Shown: positions 9,314-19,346, numbered from the stretch's first letter. The stretch is DNA of 64,000 bases from Stenotrophomonas rhizophila (GCF_003651185.1 NZ_RCDC01000004.1:141831-205830); one strand, 5' to 3'. A program made the numbers and translations. The notes: generated from the letters alone by a model not told the origin.

Positions 9314-11674
9314 TTAGAACTCCTGCCAGTCGCCGTCGGCCAGTTCGGTGGCCACCGGTCGCGAGGCCGGGCGACGCACTGCAGCCTGCGCCAGCGGCGC
9401 GCGGACGGCGCGCGGCGGGGCTGCCACGACCGGAGCGGGTGCGAGCTCATGCTCGTCCAGCTTGAAGATCGACACCGCATCGGTCAGATGGCCGGCCTGT
9501 TCTTCCATCGCACGGGCGGCGGCGGTGGCTTCTTCCACCAGCGCGGCGTTCTGCTGGGTGGTCTCATCCATCTGCACCACGGTCTGGTTGACCTGCTCGA
9601 TGCCGGCGGACTGCTCCTGCGAGGCCGCGGAGATCTCGGCCATGATGTCGGTCACGCGCTGCACCGAGGCGACGATCTCGCCCATGGTGGCGCCTGCCTT
9701 CTGCACCAGCGCCGAGCCATCATTGACCTTGCCGACGGAGTCGTCGATCAGGCCCTTGATCTCCTTGGCCGCACCGGCCGAACGCTGGGCCAGGGTGCGT
9801 ACTTCGGAGGCCACGACCGCGAAGCCGCGCCCCTGTTCACCGGCGCGTGCCGCTTCGACGGCCGCGTTCAACGCGAGGATGTTGGTCTGGAAGGCGATGC
9901 CGTCGATGACCGAGATGATCTCGGCGATCTTCTTGGACGAGGTCTGGATCGCGCTCATGGTCGTGACGACCTGGCCGACCACGTCACCGCCCTGCGAGGC
10001 CACGGTGTGCGCACCGATGGCGAGCTGATTGGCCTGGCGGGCATGCTCGGCGTTCTGGCGCACGGTGGACGTCAGTTCCTCCATCGAGGCCGCGGTTTCT
10101 TCCAGGTTGGCGGCCTGCTGTTCGGTACGGCGCGACAGGTCACTGTTGCCGGTGGCGATCTCGCTGGCGGCCGAGTTGATCTGCTGGCTGGAGTGCTTGA
10201 TCCGGGTGACGATGCCGCTGAGCTGCTCGGCGGTGGCGTTGGCGTCGTCGCGCATCCTGGCGAACACGCCCTGGAAGTCGCCGTGCATACGCACGGTCAG
10301 GTCGCCCTGGGACAGCGCGGCGAGCAGGTTGGAGACCTGTTCGATGCTGGCCGAGTTGGCATCCAGCAGGCCGTTGAGCTGCTGGGCCAGCTGCAGGAAG
10401 AAGCCTTCCTTGCCATCGCTGTCGATGCGGCCGGAGAGGTCGCCGGCTGCGGCCTGGGCGATCACGCGCGCCACTTCGGCTTCCACCAGGGCTTCCGGAG
10501 TGCGGTCGCGCCATTCGATGACGTGGCCGACGGTCTCACCCTGTTCGTTGGCGATCGAGGAGATGACCTGGGCGAACTGGGCTTCGCCGAACTGCATCGG
10601 GCGGCGGCTGACGCCGTGCTGCTGCAGCTGGGCCAGGGTCTTGGGATCCATTTCGCTGCCGTGCTCCAGCGCGGCGGCCGACTTGCCGATCAGCGAGGCG
10701 GCGGCGTCGAAGTCCGGCAGGTCCTTGCGGATGTCGGCTTCGTACTGGCTCAGGGTCTGCTGCAGGGCGCGGTTGCTGTACACGATGGTGTGGTGCGCAT
10801 CGGTCAGGTAGACGCCAGTGGAGCTGTAATCCAGCGCAGTCCGGATGCGCAGGTTCTCGCGGGCGATGGCCTGGTCGGTTTCGGTACGCTCGCGCAGATC
10901 GCGCTGCATGCGCTGCATGGCCTGCAGCAGATCGCCGACTTCATCCTTGCGGCTGACATCGATATGGCCGTCCAGCTTGCCGCTGGCCACATCGTTGGCG
11001 ACCGAGACGGCGCCGCGCATGCTGCCCACCAGCGAACGGGCAAACAGATACACCAGCACCAGGCCCAGGGCGGCGCCGCCGAGCAGGGTGATGACGGTCA
11101 GCGTGGCCGAGGCGGCATAAGTGGATTCGGCTTCTTCGCGGGAGGCGCGCGAGAGGCGGTTGTCTTCGGCGATCAGCGCTTCGAGCGCGGCCGAGGCCTT
11201 GCGATGCTTGGCGCGGGTTTCACCGACAAAGGTGTCCACGGCATCGTCGGGCAGGTCCAGCTCGAGCATTTCGGTGACGGCGTCGTAGGACGCCAGCGAG
11301 TCCGTCCAATCCTTGGCGAAGGTGTCAAACAGCTTCTTCTGCTGCGGATTGTCGATCAGCGCGGGGTATTTTTTGATCGAGGCATCGATCTGGGTGCGAA
11401 GCTCCGCCGCGCGGGACTTGGCTTCGGCCTTGACGTCATCGCTGGCGCGGATGAGGCCCTGGTAAGCGGAGTTGCGGTACTCGCCGACCATGCCACGTAG
11501 CTCGCCGGCCATGCGGATGCTGTCCATCCGGGGTCCGGCCAGTTCGGTGGTGACGTTGTTGAGTGAGTGCAGGCCACGATAGGCCACGATGCCCTGCAGC
11601 AGCATTACCAGCAGGAGGACGCCGAAAGTCAGCATCAACTTGGGCATCAGTTTGAGGTTGTTGATCCACGGCAT
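9314..11674 (-). CDS. Methyl-accepting chemotaxis protein with four-helix sensor and PAS domain (receptor 2)
   Basis: The ATG at 11674 ([10 protein letters not shown]) with GGAG 12 bases upstream gives 786 residues; the open frame extends to 11734, but that start would put 20 polar residues before TM1. Domains: TM1 (about 12-32), a 4HB_MCP-like periplasmic bundle, TM2 (about 190-212), HAMP, and a cytoplasmic PAS domain (about 270-380, with [21 protein letters not shown]) that may sense an internal or redox signal. Further HAMP repeats and an MCP signalling hairpin nearly identical to receptors 1 and 3 follow. The protein ends in DWQEF, a CheR/CheB docking pentapeptide. A strong terminator follows. 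Ligand unknown. Confidence 0.95.
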   Translation of the reverse strand: MPWINNLKLMPKLMLTFGVLLLVMLLQGIVAYRGLHSLNNVTTELAGPRMDSIRMAGELRGMVGEYRNSAYQGLIRASDDVKAEAKSRAAELRTQIDASIKKYPALIDNPQQKKLFDTFAKDWTDSLASYDAVTEMLELDLPDDAVDTFVGETRAKHRKASAALEALIAEDNRLSRASREEAESTYAASATLTVITLLGGAALGLVLVYLFARSLVGSMRGAVSVANDVASGKLDGHIDVSRKDEVGDLLQAMQRMQRDLRERTETDQAIARENLRIRTALDYSSTGVYLTDAHHTIVYSNRALQQTLSQYEADIRKDLPDFDAAASLIGKSAAALEHGSEMDPKTLAQLQQHGVSRRPMQFGEAQFAQVISSIANEQGETVGHVIEWRDRTPEALVEAEVARVIAQAAAGDLSGRIDSDGKEGFFLQLAQQLNGLLDANSASIEQVSNLLAALSQGDLTVRMHGDFQGVFARMRDDANATAEQLSGIVTRIKHSSQQINSAASEIATGNSDLSRRTEQQAANLEETAASMEELTSTVRQNAEHARQANQLAIGAHTVASQGGDVVGQVVTTMSAIQTSSKKIAEIISVIDGIAFQTNILALNAAVEAARAGEQGRGFAVVASEVRTLAQRSAGAAKEIKGLIDDSVGKVNDGSALVQKAGATMGEIVASVQRVTDIMAEISAASQEQSAGIEQVNQTVVQMDETTQQNAALVEEATAAARAMEEQAGHLTDAVSIFKLDEHELAPAPVVAAPPRAVRAPLAQAAVRRPASRPVATELADGDWQEF

Positions 11675-11730
11675 GGCAGGTGCGGTCTCCAGTGGCAAAC
11701 GCGTCCGGCCGTCGGGGCCGGTTGCAGCGA

Positions 11731-11754
11731 CCACGCCGGCCTGGGCCGGCGTGG
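11731..11754 (-). terminator. Perfect hairpin after the OB-fold-like gene
   Basis: CCACGCCGGCC (11731-11741) and GGCCGGCGTGG (11744-11754) form an 11-bp inverted repeat just past the gene ending at 11771. There is no T-tract, so it may be an attenuator or mRNA-stabilising structure rather than a full terminator. Confidence 0.45.
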
Positions 11755-11770
11755 CAGGGCGTACGGGGAA

Positions 11771-12154
11771 TTACTTGATGTTGGCCAGCTTCAGGCCGGC
11801 CGGCGAGCTGACTTCGATTTCAGCGCGCGAGGCATCGCGGGCGATCTTGCCGATCACGCAGACGGTCTTGCCTTCCAGCGATTCCAGCGGGAAGCTGAAC
11901 TTGTCGCGGTTGGCGCCGGCGATGCGGGCCGAGAAGGTGTGGCGCGGGAAAGCGCCGCCCATGTACAGGAAGGTCGGCTGGCCTTCAGAGCCTTCGGCGT
12001 ACCGGGCCTTTTCGACCTTGCCGCAGACCATGCCGTCCTTGCCGACCGAGCGCGGGGCCATTTCCGGCGGAATCATTTCACCGGACTGGGCGAATGCAGT
12101 AGAGGTGGAAGAGGCGATCACGGCGACCGAGAACAGGGCAAGCAGGGACTTCAT
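11771..12154 (-). CDS. Small exported protein, OB-fold-like
   Basis: The ATG at 12154 has GGAGAA 8 bases upstream and gives 127 residues starting with a clear signal peptide (MKSLLALFSVAVIASSTSTAFA, cleavage near 22-24). The open frame runs further upstream, but without a signal peptide at its start. The mature part (VCGKVEKARY, then QPTFLYMGG, HTFSARIAGANRDKF and GKTVCVIGKI) resembles exported OB-fold proteins, some related to nucleic-acid-binding domains; this is a memory-based resemblance. Two cysteines could pair. It lies between cheW and receptor 2 and may share transcription with the receptor. A periplasmic accessory for sensing is possible but unproven. Confidence 0.75.
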   Translation of the reverse strand: MKSLLALFSVAVIASSTSTAFAQSGEMIPPEMAPRSVGKDGMVCGKVEKARYAEGSEGQPTFLYMGGAFPRHTFSARIAGANRDKFSFPLESLEGKTVCVIGKIARDASRAEIEVSSPAGLKLANIK

Positions 12155-12228
12155 CGGGAAGATTCTCCGGGGATATGGGCAGTTGGCCCGGCCATGGGCG
12201 ATCCAGTGCAGCCGGGTTCTGAAACCAG

Positions 12229-12254
12229 CTATCGGCCGGTCCGGGCGGAACTGA
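12229..12254 (-). promoter_or_regulatory. Possible FliA promoter upstream of the OB-fold-like gene and receptor 2
   Basis: On the minus strand GCCGATAG (12229-12236) lies 14 bases after TCAG (12251-12254), one base short of the usual spacing. It is about 75 bases before the start codon. Confidence 0.4.
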
Positions 12255-12327
12255 AGCACGTTTTTTCGTCAGTGGCCGCCACGGTACGTACCGGGCGCAG
12301 ACAGCGCTTTGTTCTGTGACGTATGTC

Positions 12328-12819
12328 TCAGGCTGCGACGTCGTCGATGACCGGGGCCTGGCCCATGTCGGCGCTGTCGAGCAGGGTTTCGATATCCAGC
12401 AGGATCAGCATGCGATCGTCCTGGGTGCCGATGCCGGAGATGAAGCGGGTATCGACGGCGGCGCCGAACTCGGGCGTCGGGCGGATCTGATCGGCAGCCA
12501 GCGGGATGACGTCGGAGACGCTGTCGACGACGATGCCGACGACGCGGTCTTCGACGTTGAGCACGATCATGACGGTGAAGGCGTCGTAGGTGGCATTTTC
12601 CAGGCGCAGCTTGAGGCGCAGGTCGATGACGGGGACGATGGTGCCGCGCAGGTTGATGACGCCTTTGATGTAGTCCGGGGCATCGGGGACGCGGGTGACG
12701 GAGTCGTAGCCGCGGATTTCCTGGACTTTGAGGATGTCCACGCCGTAGTGCTCGGCGCCGAGGGTGAAGCTGAGGTATTCGCCGCCGTCGCTGGCGGCGT
12801 TGGTATTCTTGTCGTTCAT
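12328..12819 (-). CDS. cheW: Chemotaxis coupling protein CheW
   Basis: The 163-residue protein is a single CheW domain with the expected patterns EYLSFTLGAEHYGVDILKVQEI, IKGVINLRGTIVPVIDL, VVDSVSDVIPL and the late ILLDIETLL. CheW links chemoreceptors to CheA in the signalling array. The short N-terminal tail and acidic C-terminus are unremarkable. It lies between the ycgR-like gene and the OB-fold-like gene, in the block that also holds three receptors, cheA, cheR, cheD and cheB. No convincing own promoter was seen; an open frame running from the ycgR stop overlaps its ATG by 4 bases. Confidence 0.96.
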   Translation of the reverse strand: MNDKNTNAASDGGEYLSFTLGAEHYGVDILKVQEIRGYDSVTRVPDAPDYIKGVINLRGTIVPVIDLRLKLRLENATYDAFTVMIVLNVEDRVVGIVVDSVSDVIPLAADQIRPTPEFGAAVDTRFISGIGTQDDRMLILLDIETLLDSADMGQAPVIDDVAA

Positions 12820-13034
12820 CGAGGGGTCCTGGGTCGGGCGTGGCGGTCGAATAACCGGGGGTCACGCTGGATATCGGCCTGGCCGGGGGCGACTTTAGGG
12901 TGCTTGGCGAGAGCAACGGCGTTGGCGGTGCTGCGTTCGGCGGCTGGGCTGGTGTGGGTGGGGGCGTGTCCCGCCAACCCACCCGCGCCGACCCAGTCAC
13001 GCAGCATCAAACCGCCGAGCAGTTGAGGCAGCCA

Positions 13035-13814
13035 TCAACTCTCCCCATTCTTCCTCGCACTGCGCTGCCGGTCGATGCGGAAGATGTAGCGCTGGATCGC
13101 GCTGTCGCCACCGCGCGGGAGGTCGTCGAAGCGCATGCCGATGCGCTTCATCTCGACACCGTTGGGCAGCTTGACCGCCAACTGGTTGCAGACGATCAGC
13201 GAGACATGCAGCGGGCTGCCGTCGGGGAGGTCGAGCTGGGCGGCGTAGCGTTTCTGCAGGGAGAATACGTTGCAGTCCACCGGCACCGTGACGGCCAGGC
13301 CGCCGCCGCTGATGTCCACCACGCGCAACTGCAGGATCTCACTGCGGTCTTCGTTGATCGGGAACTGCAGGTGGGGCGAATCGGTGATCGGCGTTTCCAG
13401 CCGGTACAGTTCGCGGCGCTGCAGGTGCACCAGCTCGTCGGGGAAGGGCACGCGGAAAGCAACATGCCCTTCGTTGCGAACGCGTTCCAGGCCATCCAGG
13501 CGGAAGCGCACCATCACCCGGTCCAGCTGGGCGAAGCAGAGCAGGTGGCCGGCGTCTTCGGCGGCGCGGTTGGCGGGCTCGGACGGGCTGCCGTCCAGCA
13601 GCAGCCAATCGTCGTCTTCGTCCAGTTCCAGCACCGCGGTGGGGAAGGATTGATCGCGGCCGCCCAGATGGGCGTTGATCAACGAACGCTGGTCGATCAG
13701 CGCCTGCAGCAACTGCCGGATCTGGCGGGGATTGCGGACCAGGTACCTGTCATCCGTGCCGTCGTCGTGCGCGGCATGGGATCGGTCGTGTGCGTCGAGG
13801 CTGCCTTCGGACAT
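13035..13814 (-). CDS. ycgR: Flagellar brake protein, YcgR-like, PilZ domain
   Basis: The ATG at 13814 is chosen because it lies downstream of the predicted FliA promoter at 13871-13897; the product has 259 residues. The N-terminal half ([25 protein letters not shown]) looks like the YcgR N domain, and the C-terminal half is PilZ. The cyclic-di-GMP motifs are intact: RRELYR (R-x-x-x-R type) and DISGGG (D-x-S-x-x-G). YcgR with bound cyclic-di-GMP acts on the flagellar motor or stator to slow swimming. The basic tail ([14 protein letters not shown]) is short. Its place in a chemotaxis cluster and the FliA-type promoter support that role. Confidence 0.9.
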   Translation of the reverse strand: MSEGSLDAHDRSHAAHDDGTDDRYLVRNPRQIRQLLQALIDQRSLINAHLGGRDQSFPTAVLELDEDDDWLLLDGSPSEPANRAAEDAGHLLCFAQLDRVMVRFRLDGLERVRNEGHVAFRVPFPDELVHLQRRELYRLETPITDSPHLQFPINEDRSEILQLRVVDISGGGLAVTVPVDCNVFSLQKRYAAQLDLPDGSPLHVSLIVCNQLAVKLPNGVEMKRIGMRFDDLPRGGDSAIQRYIFRIDRQRSARKNGES

Positions 13815-13870
13815 GGAATCTGCTGAGTTGGGCGGGTGCTGGCATGCGTAGATGCCGGGGCTCAGTCCGT

Positions 13871-13897
13871 TTATCGGCAGTAGTTCACATTTATGTA
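13871..13897 (-). promoter_or_regulatory. Predicted FliA promoter for the ycgR-like gene
   Basis: On the minus strand GCCGATAA (13871-13878) follows TACATAAA (13890-13897) after 11 bases. The -10 element is perfect; the -35 is a partial match. Confidence 0.55.
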
Positions 13898-13941
13898 GGG
13901 GAATTGTGCGGCTGTGGCGTGGCATGGCACCGGCGAAACGA

Positions 13942-13967
13942 CGACACCCCGCCGGAGCGGGGTGTCG
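13942..13967 (-). terminator. Terminator of receptor 3
   Basis: An 11-bp stem, CGACACCCCGC (13942-13952) with GCGGGGTGTCG (13957-13967), has a 4-base loop, 29 bases past the receptor 3 stop. The downstream T content is weak (CGTTTCGCC). Confidence 0.65.
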
Positions 13968-13996
13968 AAGGTCGATCGATCACGTGCCGAACGCGA

Positions 13997-16240
13997 TCAG
14001 AATTCCTGCCACTCGGTATCGTTGGCCAGGGCCGGTTCACGGCTCATGACACGGCGGGGCGCGGCCACCACGCTGCGCGGCTTGGCCGGTGCCGCAGCGC
14101 GCGGCGGGGCGGGTGCGCGGATGACGGCTGCGGGTGCTGCGTGCGCCTGGCCCTCCAGCTTGAACAGCGCGACCGCATCGGTCAGATGGCCGGCCTGTTC
14201 TTCCATCGCACGGGCAGCGGCGGTGGCTTCCTCCACCAGCGCGGCGTTCTGCTGGGTGGTCTCATCCATCTGCACCACGGTCTGGTTGACCTGCTCGATG
14301 CCGGCGGACTGCTCCTGCGAGGCCGCGGAGATCTCGGCCATGATGTCGGTCACGCGCTGCACCGAGGCGACGATCTCGCCCATGGTGGCGCCGGCCTGGT
14401 TGACCAGTTGCGAGCCTTCGGCGACCTTGCCGACCGATTCGTCGATCAGGCCCTTGATCTCCTTGGCCGCGCCGGCCGAGCGCTGGGCCAGGGTGCGCAC
14501 TTCGGAGGCGACGACCGCGAACCCACGACCCTGCTCACCGGCACGGGCGGCTTCCACCGCGGCGTTCAGCGCCAGGATGTTGGTCTGGAAGGCGATGCCG
14601 TCGATCACGGTGATGATGTCGGCGATGCGGCGCGAGGAGGCGTCGATTTCGTGCATGGTGCTGACCACGCGGCCCACCACGTCACCGCCCTGCGAGGCGA
14701 CCGAGTGCGCGCCGATGGCAAGCTGGTTGGCCTGACGGGCGTGTTCGGCGTTCTGGCGCACGGTGGAGGTCAGTTCCTCCATCGAAGCCGCGGTTTCTTC
14801 CAGATTGGCGGCCTGCTGCTCGGTACGGCGCGACAGATCGTTGTTGCCCGAGGCGATCTCGCCGGCCGCGGTGCTGATGCTGGAGGACGCCTGCTGGATG
14901 CGGCCGACGATCTGGGTCAGCTGGGCAACGGTGGTGTTGGCGTCGTCGCGCATCGAGGCGAACACGCCGTGGAACTCGCCCTGCATGCGCGCGGTGAGGT
15001 CGCCGTTGGCGATGGACTGCAGCAGGTGCGAGAGCTGGGACAGATTGCCATCGGCGACCTGCATCATCGTGTTGAGGTGCTCGATCATGACCCGGAAGTC
15101 GTGGTCGAAGCGCGTCGCATCGCCACGCTGGGTGAAGTCACCTGCAGCAGCGGCCTGGGCCAGCGACTGGATCTGGGTGTTGATCGCCAACAGGCTGGCC
15201 TTGGCCGCATCCATTGATTCGTGCAGGATAGCGCGGGTGCCGGGCAGGCGGCGGGCGTTCGGCGAGAGGTCGCCGGCGGCGTACTGGTTCAGGACGTTGA
15301 TCGCGTCCTTGATTGAATCCAGGTGCTCGAAGATCACCGTGTTGATGCCAGCGGCCAGCTGGCCATACACGCCCGGGAAATCTTCCGGAATACGGTGGCT
15401 GATGTCCGGGCCGGCGTGCATTTCCACCATCTGCTGGGTCTGCTCGGAGAAGCGGCGCAGCATCACGGTCATGTCGCGGGTGGCGGTCAGCATCTTGCCG
15501 GCTTCATCCTTGCTGGTGGCCTGGATGTTGACCGACAGATCGCCACGGGCGACCGACTGGATGGCGTGCACGGCCTGGCCGAGCGGGCGGGTGATGGCGC
15601 GCGAGATCACGACGCCCATCACGGCAGCCAGCAGCGACAGCAGCACGATGCAGCCGAGGATCGCGTAGACGCTGTTCTGGTGCGTGGCGTTGGCGCTCTC
15701 GATGCGGCTGGCCATCACGCCGTTGCTGAACTCACCCAGGTCCTTGAGCGCGGCGAACAGCGCACGGCGCGCCGGGCGCGACTGTTCATCGGAAATCTGC
15801 TGGGCAGTGACGCCGTCGCCAGCGGCGATGGCATCCTTGATCAGGCCGTTGGCCTTGAAGTAATCGGCGGTGCGGGCGGCAACCACTTCGTACAACTGAC
15901 GTTCCTTGTCGCCGGCCGGCAGCAGCGCGTAGGCGGCCAGCTCGGCGTTGACGATCTTGCCGGTGTCGGCCATGCGCTTGTCGTAGTCGGCGACCGACTC
16001 CGGCTTGTCCAGCACGGTCAGCTGGGCCATTTCGTAGGTGCGGAACTCGCCGAGCTGCGCACGCACTTCGCCCAGGTGCTGCACGGAGGGAATGTCGTTG
16101 GTGCTCATCGCGCGCAGCTGGGCGTTGGCTTCGCCCAGGCGGAGCAGGGCGAAGCTGCCCAGGGCCAGTGTCATCAACGTGGTGAGGGTGAAGCCTACCG
16201 CCAGCTTGCGGGCGATGGGCAGGTCGTGGAACCACTTCAT
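13997..16240 (-). CDS. Methyl-accepting chemotaxis protein with four-helix sensor (receptor 3)
   Basis: The ATG at 16240 ([13 protein letters not shown]) has GGAG 8 bases upstream; the product is 747 residues. TM1 is about 13-33, a 4HB_MCP-like helical periplasmic domain follows ([20 protein letters not shown] is typical), TM2 is about 188-212, then HAMP repeats and the MCP signalling hairpin with its conserved tip. The last residues are EWQEF after an alanine/proline-rich linker, again a W-x-x-F tether for CheR/CheB. The signalling region is nearly the same as in receptors 1 and 2 while the sensor halves differ, as expected after tandem duplication and sensor swapping. Ligand unknown. Confidence 0.95.
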   Translation of the reverse strand: MKWFHDLPIARKLAVGFTLTTLMTLALGSFALLRLGEANAQLRAMSTNDIPSVQHLGEVRAQLGEFRTYEMAQLTVLDKPESVADYDKRMADTGKIVNAELAAYALLPAGDKERQLYEVVAARTADYFKANGLIKDAIAAGDGVTAQQISDEQSRPARRALFAALKDLGEFSNGVMASRIESANATHQNSVYAILGCIVLLSLLAAVMGVVISRAITRPLGQAVHAIQSVARGDLSVNIQATSKDEAGKMLTATRDMTVMLRRFSEQTQQMVEMHAGPDISHRIPEDFPGVYGQLAAGINTVIFEHLDSIKDAINVLNQYAAGDLSPNARRLPGTRAILHESMDAAKASLLAINTQIQSLAQAAAAGDFTQRGDATRFDHDFRVMIEHLNTMMQVADGNLSQLSHLLQSIANGDLTARMQGEFHGVFASMRDDANTTVAQLTQIVGRIQQASSSISTAAGEIASGNNDLSRRTEQQAANLEETAASMEELTSTVRQNAEHARQANQLAIGAHSVASQGGDVVGRVVSTMHEIDASSRRIADIITVIDGIAFQTNILALNAAVEAARAGEQGRGFAVVASEVRTLAQRSAGAAKEIKGLIDESVGKVAEGSQLVNQAGATMGEIVASVQRVTDIMAEISAASQEQSAGIEQVNQTVVQMDETTQQNAALVEEATAAARAMEEQAGHLTDAVALFKLEGQAHAAPAAVIRAPAPPRAAAPAKPRSVVAAPRRVMSREPALANDTEWQEF

Positions 16241-16355
16241 GATTGGAACTCCGGGCAGGGCAGTGACGCACAGCCGTGGGGTGCTGGGCGGAATCAGCGG
16301 GGATGGGAGAGAGTGGAGCGGAGGAGCGCGACGGTTGCCGTAGTCGCTACTTCGG

Positions 16356-16383
16356 ATAGCGGCGCTGATCGACCGCAACTTGA
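16356..16383 (-). promoter_or_regulatory. Possible FliA promoter for receptor 3
   Basis: On the minus strand TCAAGTTG begins at 16383 and GCCGCTAT lies at 16356-16363. The -35 is good, the -10 imperfect, and the TCAA-to-GCCG spacing is 16. Confidence 0.4.
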
Positions 16384-16576
16384 TAGTGCTGCGTCACATT
16401 TTTTTCACGTTCGCCATCACGGTTCAGCGGGCGGCGATGGTTGCTGTTGCAAGGGTTTGAGCGGGCTGGTCCGTACGCAAGCGGACGGCAGGAGGGGAGG
16501 CTCGCTGCCATCGTCCGCTGATGGAGTTCACAGTTCAACGCACCGTGATCACCGACGCCCACGCACGCCCACAAAC

Positions 16577-16604
16577 GAACGCCGCCGCTCCCGGGGGAGC
16601 GGCG
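16577..16604 (-). terminator. Terminator of the STAS-cheY-cheA operon
   Basis: A 13-bp GC-rich stem (16577-16589 with 16592-16604) follows the cheA stop and is followed on the minus strand by TTCGTTTGTG. Confidence 0.7.
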
Positions 16605-16632
16605 GCGTCGGGGACAGCATGCTGGAGGCGCG

Positions 16633-18600
16633 TTATGCGGCCTGTGGCACCTTGAGCGACCGCACCAGGCCGCCGATGTCGACGATCAGCGCGACCCGGC
16701 CGTCGCCGAGGATGGTCGCACCGGAAACCCCGCTGATACGGCGGTAGTTGTTCTCGATGTTCTTGACCACGACCTGCTGCTGGCCGACCAGTTCGTCTAC
16801 TTCCAGCGCGATCTTCTGGCCGTCGCCCTCGACGACCACCACCAGCGGATCGTCCATGGCACGGCCACCGTAGCCGTAGTACTCGCTGAGCGAGAGGATC
16901 GGCAGGTATTCGCCACGCACCCGCAGCACCCGGCCTTCGCCGGCCATGGTGCGTACATCGTCGGCCTGCGGTTGCAGGGCTTCGAGCACATAGGCCAGGG
17001 GAAGGATCAACGTTTCGCCGGCCACCGAGACGGTCATGCCATCCAGGATCGCCAACGTCAGCGGCAGGCGGATCAGCACGCGGGTGCCGTTGCCGGCCTG
17101 GCTTTCCAGCTGTACTTCGCCACCCAGCGCCTGGATGTTGCGGCGGACCACATCCATGCCGACGCCACGACCGGACAGATCCGTGACGGCATCAGCGGTG
17201 GAGAAGCCCGGCTGGAAGATGAGATCCCAGACCTGCGCGTCGGTGGGGTTGTCCGGCACGCTCAGGCCGCGTTCGAGCGCCTTGGACAGGATCTTGTCGC
17301 GGTTCAGGCCACGGCCGTCATCGCTGACTTCGATCACGATGTGGCCGCCCTGATGCGAGGCCGCCAACGTGATCGTACCGGTTTCGTCCTTGCCCGCTTC
17401 GCGACGCACGTCCGGCATTTCCAGGCCGTGGTCGATCGAGTTGCGGACCAGGTGCACGAGCGGATCGGCGATCTTCTCGATCAGGCCCTTGTCCAGCTCG
17501 GTGCCTTCGCCGATGGTGCGCAGGCGCACGTGCTTGCCCAGGCGCGAGGACAGATCGCGGACCAGGCGCGGGAAGCGCCGGAAGACCGCGTCCACCGGCA
17601 GCATGCGCACGCCGATGACCGCTTCCTGCAGATCGCGGGTATTGCGTTCCAGCAGATCCAGGCCGGTCAGCAGCTGCTCGGCCTGCGCCGGATCCAGCGC
17701 GTGCGAGACCTGCTTGAGCATGGCCTGGGTGATGACCAGTTCGCCGACCAGATTGATCAGCGCATCGACCTTGTCCACGCTGACGCGGATCGAGGTCTCG
17801 GCTTCATGGGCGGCGGCGGGCGGTGCGGCCGCAGCCGTGGGGGCGACGACGGCGGGTTTGGCCTCGACCGGCGCGCTGGTGGCCAGGCTCGGCGGTGCGG
17901 CCGGACGGATGTCCAGTTCGCAGTCGTCCACGACCCAGGCGAAGGTATCTTCGATCTTGCTGCGCGGTACCTTGCCGACCAGGCCGAGGTCCCACGCCAG
18001 GTGCGCTTCGAGCGGATCGAGCTGGTCGAAGCCGGGCAGGCGATCCAGGCGTGCGGCGACCTGCAGCGAGCCCAGGTGCTCGAGCTCGCGGATGATGCGC
18101 AGCGGGTCGTTGCCGCTCATGAACAGCGACGGCGCCGGCACGAAACCGATCTGCCACGCCTCCGGGGTGTCATCGACCTTGGCGGCGGCGACCGGTGCCG
18201 CAGCAGCGGCCTGGCCGGACAGCACCGCTTCCAGGCGCGCCTTGACCTCGGCGACCGCGTGCGGATCTGCGGCCTGGCCGTGTTCGGCTTCGCGCAGCAG
18301 GGCGCGCAGCACGTCCACCGACGCCAGCATCGCATCAACCGCGGCCGGCTCCAGCGCCCGCTTGCCGGCACGCAGTTCGTCCAGCAGCGTTTCCAGTACG
18401 TGGGTCAACGCGGCGATCGCGTCGAAGCCGAAGGTGCCGGCGCCGCCCTTGATCGAATGCGCGGCACGGAACACCGAGTTGATGATCTCCGGGTCCTGCT
18501 GGCCCGATTCGAGCGCCAGCAGGCCAGCTTCCATCGCATCCAGCCCCTCGCGGCTTTCTTCGAAGAAGGTGGCGTGGAAACGTTGCAGATCCATGCTCAT
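16633..18600 (-). CDS. cheA: Chemotaxis histidine kinase CheA (first copy)
   Basis: The 655-residue protein has the CheA order: HPt domain with phospho-accepting His48 in AHSIKGG; an intermediate region (about 145-235, WQIGFVPAPSLFMSGNDPLRIIRELE) that is not the classical CheY-binding P2; an alanine/proline linker; dimerisation helices (DKVDALINLVGELVI); the ATPase with HLVRNSIDHGLE (N box), DDGRGLN (G1) and GRGVGMDVV (G2); and a C-terminal CheW-like domain. It phosphorylates response regulators when receptors signal. The operon is STAS protein, CheY-like regulator, CheA. This is one of two CheA proteins here and probably serves the three receptors, CheW, CheR, CheD and CheB to its left. Confidence 0.95.
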   Translation of the reverse strand: MSMDLQRFHATFFEESREGLDAMEAGLLALESGQQDPEIINSVFRAAHSIKGGAGTFGFDAIAALTHVLETLLDELRAGKRALEPAAVDAMLASVDVLRALLREAEHGQAADPHAVAEVKARLEAVLSGQAAAAAPVAAAKVDDTPEAWQIGFVPAPSLFMSGNDPLRIIRELEHLGSLQVAARLDRLPGFDQLDPLEAHLAWDLGLVGKVPRSKIEDTFAWVVDDCELDIRPAAPPSLATSAPVEAKPAVVAPTAAAAPPAAAHEAETSIRVSVDKVDALINLVGELVITQAMLKQVSHALDPAQAEQLLTGLDLLERNTRDLQEAVIGVRMLPVDAVFRRFPRLVRDLSSRLGKHVRLRTIGEGTELDKGLIEKIADPLVHLVRNSIDHGLEMPDVRREAGKDETGTITLAASHQGGHIVIEVSDDGRGLNRDKILSKALERGLSVPDNPTDAQVWDLIFQPGFSTADAVTDLSGRGVGMDVVRRNIQALGGEVQLESQAGNGTRVLIRLPLTLAILDGMTVSVAGETLILPLAYVLEALQPQADDVRTMAGEGRVLRVRGEYLPILSLSEYYGYGGRAMDDPLVVVVEGDGQKIALEVDELVGQQQVVVKNIENNYRRISGVSGATILGDGRVALIVDIGGLVRSLKVPQAA

Positions 18601-18645
18601 GGTGCGGGGTGTCCAGGTGCGAGGGGAGGGAAGGGTGAAGCGGGA

Positions 18646-19011
18646 TCAGCCCAGGACTTTCTGGACGGTGGCGACCAGCTGTTCCGGGTTGAACGGCTTG
18701 ACCAGCCAGCCGGTCGCGCCGGCGGCCTTGCCTTCGGACTTCTTGTCCGCGGCCGATTCGGTGGTCAGCATCAGCATCGGCGTGAACTTGTAGTCCGGCA
18801 GCTGGCGCAGCTCACGGATCAGCGCGATGCCATCCATGTTGGGCATGTTGACGTCGGTGACCACCGCGTTGAAGCGTTGGCCCTTGGCACGACCGAGGGC
18901 GACCGCGCCGTCTTCGGCTTCCTCGACGGAAAAGCCGGCCGAGGTGAGGGCGAAAGAGACCATCTGGCGCATCGACGCCGAATCGTCCACCACCAAGATA
19001 CGTGCGCTCAT
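18646..19011 (-). CDS. CheY-like single-domain response regulator
   Basis: The 121-residue protein is one receiver domain: acidic pair at 9-10 (VVDDSASMRQMV), phospho-acceptor Asp53 in VVTDVNMPNMDG, Thr in MLTTES and Lys105 in LVKPF. Its sequence is of the type found beside STAS and CheA genes in second chemotaxis operons and is clearly different from the motor CheY at 25460. The likely role is to receive phosphate from the CheA just downstream, acting as output or phosphate sink. It overlaps the STAS gene by 4 bases and is followed 45 bases later by cheA. Confidence 0.92.
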   Translation of the reverse strand: MSARILVVDDSASMRQMVSFALTSAGFSVEEAEDGAVALGRAKGQRFNAVVTDVNMPNMDGIALIRELRQLPDYKFTPMLMLTTESAADKKSEGKAAGATGWLVKPFNPEQLVATVQKVLG

Positions 19012-19316
19012 GCAGCGTTCTCCACAGATTTCAGGTTGTCATGGGGTGCATCCAGGCCGAGGGCCTGGGTGACGCCGAGCAGACGCGCGGCATCACGGAA
19101 GGTTGCGGTGCAACCGTGGAATCCGGTGGGATGCCCGGCCTTGCGGCGGGCCTCGACGAATGCGCACAGCACCTGCACCGAGGCGGTATGGATACGGCCG
19201 ACCTGGCTGGCATCCAGCGTCAGATCGCCGGCCTGATCCACCAGGGGGGCCAAACGTGTTTTCAGCTCGGTGCTGGTCTCGATGCCGAGATCATCACCCA
19301 GGGCCACAGTGCTCAT
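19008..19316 (-). CDS. STAS-domain protein of the chemotaxis operon
   Basis: Three in-frame start codons lie close together; I choose the ATG at 19316 because GGAG sits 5 bases upstream of it, while the one at 19331 would place the ribosome site inside the gene. The product has 102 residues. The pattern TVALGDDLGIETSTELKTRLAPL, LTLDASQVGRIHTASVQVLCAFVE, then FHGCTATFRDAARLLGV fits a STAS fold, with serine/threonine around the position where anti-sigma antagonists are phosphorylated (HTASVQ). STAS proteins act as binding switches. In chemotaxis operons their partner is usually unknown; the adjacent CheY-like protein or CheA is a natural guess. Confidence 0.85.
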   Translation of the reverse strand: MSTVALGDDLGIETSTELKTRLAPLVDQAGDLTLDASQVGRIHTASVQVLCAFVEARRKAGHPTGFHGCTATFRDAARLLGVTQALGLDAPHDNLKSVENAA

Positions 19317-19346
19317 CATTGCTCCGGACAAACGGTTCCGAGGTCT

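Larger units (their letters stand above)
16241..16632. other. Intergenic stretch between receptor 3 and cheA
   Basis: This 392-base gap holds a possible FliA promoter for receptor 3 (16356-16383) and the cheA terminator (16577-16604). A 75-codon minus-strand open frame at 16347-16574 has no family features and is not called. Confidence 0.6.

Noticed and set aside
16347..16574. 75-codon minus-strand open frame between receptor 3 and cheA
   Set aside because: It overlaps the predicted receptor 3 promoter, has no family features, and its composition looks non-coding.
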